Source of the DNA: Microtetraspora sp. NBRC 13810
GTDB lineage: Bacteria > Actinomycetota > Actinomycetes > Streptosporangiales > Streptosporangiaceae
Assembly: GCF_030268685.1 (NCBI RefSeq)
Contig: NZ_BSRQ01000002.1
Coordinates: 248,001-312,000 of the forward strand
Reading direction: 5' to 3'
DNA: 64,000 nucleotides
In this document: piece after piece, positions 58,961-64,000 of the stretch
Layout of the letters: each line of letters starts with the position of its first letter
Position numbering within the stretch: the stretch's first letter is position 1
Position numbers and translations under genes: made by a program
Notes under the pieces: generated by a model
What the model was told of the DNA's origin: nothing
What the model saw: the letters and a program-made list of their open reading frames with translations, nothing else
Databases searched by the model: none

Positions 58961-58974
58961 TGGGAGCGCTCCCA
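58961..58974. promoter_or_regulatory. LacI-family (CebR-type) operator palindrome
   Basis: TGGGAGCGCTCCCA is a perfect 14-base palindrome identical to the Streptomyces CebR box for cellobiose-responsive genes. It lies 24 bases upstream of the ATP-binding protein start and far from any sugar gene in this window. Chance occurrence is possible. Bases 58975-59104 contain no gene. Confidence 0.5.
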
Positions 58975-59104
58975 TTCAGGCTAAACGCCCCCGGCGAGGT
59001 TTGTGAACCTACGCTCGGGGGCGCTCAACCGGCGCCGCCGCCACCTGCGCACCCGCCCCGCCGGACGGTTGAAAGTTTCAGGTTCGGTCCCCGGAGAGGG
59101 GCCG

Positions 59105-59902
59105 TCACTCCTCCTCGGACTCCGCCGCACCGACGATCAGCCGCGGACCGGCCGGAATGGTGTCGTCGCCGTAGTCCACCAGGTCGGCCACCACACAGGA
59201 GATGTTGTCCGGGCCGCCGCCCTGGTTGGCCAACTCGATCAACCGGTGCACCGCCTCCTCCGGGTCGGCCACCTCGGTGAGCACCTCGTGCAGCTCCTCC
59301 GGGCCGAGCACGGCGGTCAGGCCGTCCGAGCACAGCATGTAACGGTCGCCGGCCTCGCCCTCGCGCAACCGGATGTCCGGGTCGCCGTCGCCGGTGCCCT
59401 CCAGCACGCGGAGCAGCATCGACCTGCGCGGGTGGACCGACGCCTGCTCGGGGGTGATCCGGCCGTCGTCGACCAGCGTCTGCACCAGCGTGTGGTCATG
59501 CGTGATCTGGTAGAGCGCACCGTCTCTGAGCAGGTAGGCACGGGAGTCGCCGATGTGCGCCAGGGCGAACCTGCGGCCCTCCCACAGCATGGCGGTGAGG
59601 GTGGTGCCCATCCCGCGGAACCCCGGGTCCTCCTCCGACATTCCGCCCAGCGTATGGTTGACCTCCTTCACCACTGTCCGCAATGCGTCAACCAGGTCGA
59701 CACTCGGCTCGGCCGCGTGCAAGCTGTGGTCCAGAGCCGCGATGGCCGTGATCGCGACGGAGCTTGCCACCTCGCCGTGGGCGTAACCGCCCATCCCGTC
59801 GGCGACGGCGAGCACCCGCGGACTGGCATACGCGGAATCCTCGTTCTGCTCGCGGCGGAGGCCCACGTCAGAGGCGGCGGCGTAGCGCAGGTTGTGTGCC
59901 AT
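59105..59902 (-). CDS. PP2C-family protein serine/threonine phosphatase
   Basis: 265 residues with the bacterial PP2C motifs in order: SDVGLRREQNED, AVADGMGGYAHGE, GMGTTLTAML, ALAHIGDSRAYLL, ITHDHTLVQTLVDDG, CSDGLTAVL and GGPDNISCV. All metal-binding aspartates are present. It lacks a membrane helix. It dephosphorylates Ser/Thr kinase targets and is divergent from the methylase/kinase pair at 59986-62879, a natural functional partner. Confidence 0.93.
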   Translation of the reverse strand: MAHNLRYAAASDVGLRREQNEDSAYASPRVLAVADGMGGYAHGEVASSVAITAIAALDHSLHAAEPSVDLVDALRTVVKEVNHTLGGMSEEDPGFRGMGTTLTAMLWEGRRFALAHIGDSRAYLLRDGALYQITHDHTLVQTLVDDGRITPEQASVHPRRSMLLRVLEGTGDGDPDIRLREGEAGDRYMLCSDGLTAVLGPEELHEVLTEVADPEEAVHRLIELANQGGGPDNISCVVADLVDYGDDTIPAGPRLIVGAAESEEE

Positions 59903-59985
59903 GGAAGAAGTAAATCACTGGTTGAGTCACTTCACAAGCAAAGATGTTGTAGACCGCCAGGACATGGTGAACTAGTCTGACCGCC

Positions 59986-61956
59986 ATGAGCAGCGACGCT
60001 ACCGTCAACGCGGGCGACATCGCCCGGCTGGCCGGGGTCGGGCGTGCCGCGGTGAGCAACTGGCGCCGTCGCTATGCGGACTTCCCCCGGCCCGTCGGCG
60101 GCACCGCCACCAACCCGGAGTTCTCGCTGCACGAGGTGGAGGGCTGGCTGCGCAAGAACGGCAAGGACTTCGAGGTCTCCCTCGGCGACCGGGTCTGGCA
60201 GCGGCTGCGCGCCTCCGGCGAGGACCTGCGGCTCGGCGCCTCGGTGGGCCGGGCGGGCGCCTTCCTGCTCTATCTGGTGCGCGATCCCGCGGGCTGGCGG
60301 CAGCTCGCCGCCGCCGACGGCCTCGCCGAGCTGCTGCCCGTCGCGGTGACCGCCGCCACGGCCGACCTGCCGCACCCGCCCGCCGACCCGCCCCGGCCCT
60401 ACGATCCCGAGCTGGCCTTCCTGATCGCCGAGCTGGCCGCGGAGCGCGGCCCCGCGGAGGCGTTCGAGCTGCTCTGCGCGCGGTACACCGAGGCGCACGC
60501 CCGCCGCCTCGACACCACCCGGCCCGACATCGCCGACCTGATGGTACGGCTGAGCGCCCCGCCCGGCGCCGGCGTCGTGCTCGACCCGGCCTGCGGCATC
60601 GGCACCTTGCTGCTGGCCACGCGGGCCACGCGGGCCACGGGCCGTCCCGGCGGGCACACGCGTGTGCTCGGCCAGGAGGTCGACGACGCGGCGGCGCTGA
60701 TCGCGGCCGCCCGCCTGCTGCTGCGCGGAGCCCACGCGGAGATCATCTCAGGTGATGCGCTGCGCCGTGACGCCTTCCCCGGGGGCATGGCCGACGCCGT
60801 GGTCTGCCATCCGCCGTTCAACGAGCGCGCGTGGGGCTTCGACGAGCTCACCGGCGACCCACGCTGGGAGTACGGGCTGCCACCGCGCGGGGAGTCCGAG
60901 CTGGCCTGGGTGCAGCACTGCCTGTCCCGGGTGCGGCCGGGGGGCACGGTGGCGATCCTGATGCCGCCCGCGGCGGCGAGCCGGCGTTCCGGTCGCAGGA
61001 TCCGCGGGAACCTGCTCCGCGCCGGGGCCCTGCGCGGCGTCGTCACGCTCTCCGTGACCGGTCCTGACCTGTGGCTGCTGCGTCGTCCCGAGCCGGGCCT
61101 GCGCCCGCCGTCCCGGTTGCTGCTGGTGGACGCGGGCGAGGACCTGTCGCTCGCCGAGCGCGCCTGGACGGCCTACACCCGCGACGTGGAGAGCGTGCCG
61201 CCCGGCGCCGGCCGTACGGTGCGGATCATCGACCTGCTGGACGACGAGGTGGACCTCAGCCCGACGCGGCACCGGCCGCGCCGCAGCGGCGAGGACCTCG
61301 GGCGGGACTTCGCCGCGACCCGCGCCCGGCTGCGCGCGGCGTCGGACGCGCTGGCCGGCGCGACGCCCGATCTGCGGCTGGCCGGCGGCCCCGGCGAGCG
61401 GCTGATGACCTCGGTCGGCGAGCTGGTCAGGGCCGGGCTGGTGGCCGTGCACCAGGCGCCGTTCAAGATGGCGACCGGCGGCGGGGACGTGCCGGTGCTC
61501 ATGGCCGACGACGTCGCGGCCGGACAGCGGCCCTCGGGGCGGACCGCCGACGACGCCGGGCTGGTGCCGCTGGAGGCGCGCGACGTCGTGATCACGCCGC
61601 CGGGCGCGGTGCGGGTGCTGGGAGAGTCCCTTCCCGCGGGCGCGGTGCTCGGCCCGCAGCTCACGCTCTACCGGGTGGACCCGGACCGGCTGGACCCCGA
61701 CTTCCTGGCCGGCTTCCTGCGCTTCGCCGGCGCCTCGGCCGGCTCACGCCCCGGCGCCAGCCGGGCGGACGCCCGCCGGGCCAGGCTCCCCCGGCTGCCG
61801 CTGCCCGAACAGCAGGCGTACGGCAGGGCGTTCCGCGAGCTGGTCGCCCTGGAGGACGGGCTGCGCGAGACGGCGGCGCTGGGCGAGTCGCTCATCCGGC
61901 TAGGCTTCGAGGGTCTGGTGGACGGCCATCTACAGCCGTATGACCAGGATGCCTGA
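59986..61956 (+). CDS. N6-adenine-methylase-like protein with atypical active-site motif and N-terminal helix-turn-helix
   Basis: 656 residues. Residues 8-55 are a MerR-like DNA-binding helix-turn-helix (AGDIARLAGVGRAAVSNWRRRY). Residues 130-400 match the type I/HsdM-like methylase fold: ARRLDTTRPDIADLMVRL, the SAM motif VVLDPACGIGTLLLA and motif IV, which reads CHPPFNE instead of the catalytic NPPF. The C-terminal third resembles a target-recognition region without identity to HsdS. Loss of the motif IV asparagine suggests altered or lost methylation, perhaps a regulator. The ATG at 59986 is clear. It precedes a Ser/Thr kinase gene by 20 bases in one transcript. Confidence 0.75.
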   Translation: MSSDATVNAGDIARLAGVGRAAVSNWRRRYADFPRPVGGTATNPEFSLHEVEGWLRKNGKDFEVSLGDRVWQRLRASGEDLRLGASVGRAGAFLLYLVRDPAGWRQLAAADGLAELLPVAVTAATADLPHPPADPPRPYDPELAFLIAELAAERGPAEAFELLCARYTEAHARRLDTTRPDIADLMVRLSAPPGAGVVLDPACGIGTLLLATRATRATGRPGGHTRVLGQEVDDAAALIAAARLLLRGAHAEIISGDALRRDAFPGGMADAVVCHPPFNERAWGFDELTGDPRWEYGLPPRGESELAWVQHCLSRVRPGGTVAILMPPAAASRRSGRRIRGNLLRAGALRGVVTLSVTGPDLWLLRRPEPGLRPPSRLLLVDAGEDLSLAERAWTAYTRDVESVPPGAGRTVRIIDLLDDEVDLSPTRHRPRRSGEDLGRDFAATRARLRAASDALAGATPDLRLAGGPGERLMTSVGELVRAGLVAVHQAPFKMATGGGDVPVLMADDVAAGQRPSGRTADDAGLVPLEARDVVITPPGAVRVLGESLPAGAVLGPQLTLYRVDPDRLDPDFLAGFLRFAGASAGSRPGASRADARRARLPRLPLPEQQAYGRAFRELVALEDGLRETAALGESLIRLGFEGLVDGHLQPYDQDA

Positions 61957-61976
61957 AAGGTCAACAGGAGGGGCGG

Positions 61977-62879
61977 ATGGTCATCGCCGACCGGTACGTT
62001 CTGGATGACCTCCCGCTCAGCCAGGGAGGCATGGGCGCGGTGTACGCGGGCCACGACCTCCATCTGGACCGGAAGGTGGCCGTGAAGTTCCTCCGGGTGC
62101 CCGGCGGGCATGACGCCGAGCTGGAGCAGCGGTTCACCCGCGAGGCGCGCATCCTGGCCAGGCTGGAGCATCCCGGCGCCCCCGTGCTCTACGACTTCGG
62201 GACCGCCGACCAGCGCCTCTACCAGGTGATGCAGTTCATCGACGGGGTGACGATCGCCGACGTGGTGAGCGAGCACGGCCCGCTCCCCGTGCCGTGGGCG
62301 GCGGCCATCGCCGCGCAGGCGTGCGCCGTGCTGTCGGCCGCGCACGCGCTGTCCATCTGCCACCGCGACCTGAAGCCGGGCAACCTGATGCTCTGCCCCG
62401 ACGGCAGCGTCAAGGTGCTCGACTTCGGCCTCGCCCGGCTGCACGAGACCGGCACCGCGCAGTTCACCCGGATCGGCCAGATCCTCGGCACGCCCGCCTA
62501 CATGGCCCCCGAGCAGATCCAGAGCGGCGTGGCCGACGCCCGCAGCGACCTGTACGCGCTGGGCTGCGTGCTGCACGAGATGCTCACCGGCGACCAGCTC
62601 TTCACCGGTCCGACCGAGTACACCGTCTTCGTCAAGCAGGTCAACGACCCGCCGCCGCCGCTGCCCGGCGTGCCCGCCGAGCTGGCCCGCCTGGTCGCCG
62701 ACCTGCTGGAGAAGCGCCCCGAGGACCGCCCAGCCGACGCCGGCGCGGTCTACGCCCGGCTGCGCCCGCTCACCTCCGGCCTGCCCCTCCTGCCCGGCTT
62801 CCTCACCCCGGCCACCACCCCCAGCCCGGTCCGCATGTACGCCCACATCGTCGGCCACGTCCTGTCTCCCGGCCGCTGA
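61977..62879 (+). CDS. Serine/threonine protein kinase (soluble)
   Basis: 300 residues with a complete Hanks-type domain: SQGGMGAVYAGHD, KVAVKFL with the ATP lysine, HRDLKPGNLML, VLDFGLAR, GTPAYMAPEQ and SDLYALGCVLHEML. Unlike PknB it has no membrane helix or PASTA domains; only a short tail follows. ATG 61977 is preceded by AGGAGGGG. Co-transcribed with the methylase-like gene; the divergent PP2C phosphatase is the likely antagonist. Confidence 0.92.
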   Translation: MVIADRYVLDDLPLSQGGMGAVYAGHDLHLDRKVAVKFLRVPGGHDAELEQRFTREARILARLEHPGAPVLYDFGTADQRLYQVMQFIDGVTIADVVSEHGPLPVPWAAAIAAQACAVLSAAHALSICHRDLKPGNLMLCPDGSVKVLDFGLARLHETGTAQFTRIGQILGTPAYMAPEQIQSGVADARSDLYALGCVLHEMLTGDQLFTGPTEYTVFVKQVNDPPPPLPGVPAELARLVADLLEKRPEDRPADAGAVYARLRPLTSGLPLLPGFLTPATTPSPVRMYAHIVGHVLSPGR

Positions 62880-62892
62880 TCCGCCCTTCCCG

Positions 62893-64000
62893 TCAGGCGG
62901 CGAGCGTCTGGCGGGTGCCGGTGGCCGCGGAGCGCCGGACGGCGTCGAGGAGGCGGTGCACGTGCAGGGCGGCGCCGAAGTCGGCGGTGGTGCGGGCGCC
63001 GGTGCGGAGGTCGTCGGCCAGGCCGGCGTAGAGGCGGGCGACGTTGAGCGCCTGGACGTCCTGGACGACCTCGGCGAGTCGGCGGTGCCGCACCGGGACG
63101 GGGAGCTCCTCCCAGGAGCCGTCGCCGCGCGAACCGAGCACCCGCAGCTCGCTCATCTGCACCCCGCCGGCCCCGAGCGCCCCGGAGACGATCGCGAGGT
63201 CGCCCTCGGTGCCCGCGATCTCGATCCGGGTGCGGGCGTCGGTGACCTTGGCGTCGTGGATGTGCGCCGACAGGGCGGCGCCGCCGGTCAGGGCGCCGTG
63301 GAGCTGGAGGTGGTCGGGGCCGGTGACCTCGACGGCCTCCCCGGTCTCCTCGACGGTGTAACCCGGGCGCTGGACGGACAGGGCGGCGGACAGCGTGGTG
63401 ATCTCGCCCAGGAGGTGCTCCACCGCGTCGAGGGTGTGCCCTCCGGCGACCTCCAGGAGGCCGGCGCCGTTGGCCCGGTCGAGGGTGTAGGCGGCCCAGG
63501 CGGGGATCGTCGTCCCGGCGCCCTTGCTCCGCGTGGCGTACACCGTCGCGGAGGTGACCCGGCCGATCCGGCCGGCGGCGAGCAGCTCGCGGGCGTAGCC
63601 GACGGCGGGGGCGTGGCGGGCCTGGAGACCGACCACGTGCCGGACGCCCGCCTGCCCGGCGAGGTCGGCCAGGGCGCGCGCCTCCTCGGTGGTGCGGGCC
63701 AGCGGCCACTCGCAGTAGACGTGCTTGCCCGCCTCCAGCGCCGCGCGGACCAGCTCGGCGTGCGCGGGCACCTTGACGGTGATCGCGACGAGGTCGACGT
63801 CGGGGTGCTCGGCGAGCCGCCGCGGGTCGGTGAAGGCGTGCGCCGCGCCGAATCGGCGGGCGGCCTCGCGGGCGCTCTCCGCCCTGCTGGTGGCGACGGC
63901 GGTGAGCGCGTAACCGGGCAGCGCCCGCAGCGCCGGGACATGTGCCCTGGCCGCCCAGCCGCGGTCGGGGCTCGCGCCGATGACGCCCACCCGGATCTCC
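62893..64000 (-). CDS. Gfo/Idh/MocA-family oxidoreductase, 5' end beyond the window
   Basis: NAD(P)-dependent dehydrogenase acting on a sugar, inositol or similar. The frame is open to the right edge, and the residues before VGVIGASPDRGWAARAHVPAL (EIR) suggest the real start is a few codons outside. The Rossmann GxIGAS motif, DVDLVAITVKVPAHAELV and the catalytic-region EWPLARTTEEAR (EKP type, K replaced by W/P context) are visible, with a GFO C-terminal beta-sheet domain. It converges on the kinase gene with 13 bases between. Substrate unknown. Confidence 0.85.
   Translation of the reverse strand, partial: EIRVGVIGASPDRGWAARAHVPALRALPGYALTAVATSRAESAREAARRFGAAHAFTDPRRLAEHPDVDLVAITVKVPAHAELVRAALEAGKHVYCEWPLARTTEEARALADLAGQAGVRHVVGLQARHAPAVGYARELLAAGRIGRVTSATVYATRSKGAGTTIPAWAAYTLDRANGAGLLEVAGGHTLDAVEHLLGEITTLSAALSVQRPGYTVEETGEAVEVTGPDHLQLHGALTGGAALSAHIHDAKVTDARTRIEIAGTEGDLAIVSGALGAGGVQMSELRVLGSRGDGSWEELPVPVRHRRLAEVVQDVQALNVARLYAGLADDLRTGARTTADFGAALHVHRLLDAVRRSAATGTRQTLAA

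Noticed and set aside
1-64000. CRISPR arrays, rRNA genes and phage structural genes
   Set aside because: No regularly spaced repeats, rRNA sequence or phage head/tail genes were seen on either strand.

Overview
The window is high-GC actinomycete DNA. GC-rich third codon positions, GTG starts, 4-bp stop/start overlaps and leaderless promoters all point that way. Lineage-typical small proteins (GPGG-motif, DUF6328, DUF6458) suggest Streptosporangiales or a close relative; that placement is an inference.

Bases 1 to about 32,600 look like part of an aminoglycoside-type biosynthetic cluster, cut by the left edge. Recognisable pieces are a 2-deoxystreptamine glycosyltransferase of the KanF/NeoM/BtrM type, a NeoB/BtrB-type 6'-aminotransferase, a NeoG/BtrQ-type 6'-dehydrogenase and a NeoA/KanK-type 2-deoxy-scyllo-inosamine dehydrogenase. 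A second class III aminotransferase, an NDP-sugar epimerase/decarboxylase, an FkbM methyltransferase and a cobalamin-binding radical SAM enzyme accompany them. Two unclassified FAD-like paralogues are present, one fused to a drug-efflux transporter. No DOI synthase or DOI aminotransferase is visible; they may lie to the left.

Next to these genes are three rRNA methyltransferases: two of the Sgm/Rmt 16S G1405 family and one RsmI-like (C1402). Beyond an intact IS4-type element lies a five-gene 7-deazaguanine operon (queF-tgt-queC-queE-queD) whose inferred role is placing preQ1 in tRNA. The next operon pairs 2,3-diaminopropionate synthesis (SbnA/SbnB) with a TauD oxygenase, a carrier-thioesterase protein and a carrier-Pls/PosA membrane protein. 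It contains no adenylation domain, and two of its genes show damage: a homopolymer frameshift in sbnA and an adenylation-domain remnant with no start codon. My reading is a 2-DOS aminoglycoside pathway with a possible diaminopropionyl branch, guarded by layered modification of the decoding centre.

Bases 32,600 to 40,900 hold a membrane protein, a two-component system, a large kinase/WD40 protein, and an alpha/beta hydrolase behind a leaderless leader peptide and a terminator-like hairpin. Bases 40,942 to 47,160 form an accessory island bounded by 126-bp repeats that carry the 3' half of tRNA-Lys. It contains an AraC regulator, a two-component flavin monooxygenase, decaying WD40 and ESX/WXG100-type genes, and an IS3 remnant.

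Bases 47,190 to 64,000 look like ordinary chromosome: stress and envelope-associated small proteins, a MarR/LLM oxidoreductase pair, SDR, transketolase, a signalling group (anti-sigma-like ATPase, PP2C phosphatase, Ser/Thr kinase), an atypical N6-methylase-like protein and a Gfo/Idh/MocA oxidoreductase cut by the right edge.
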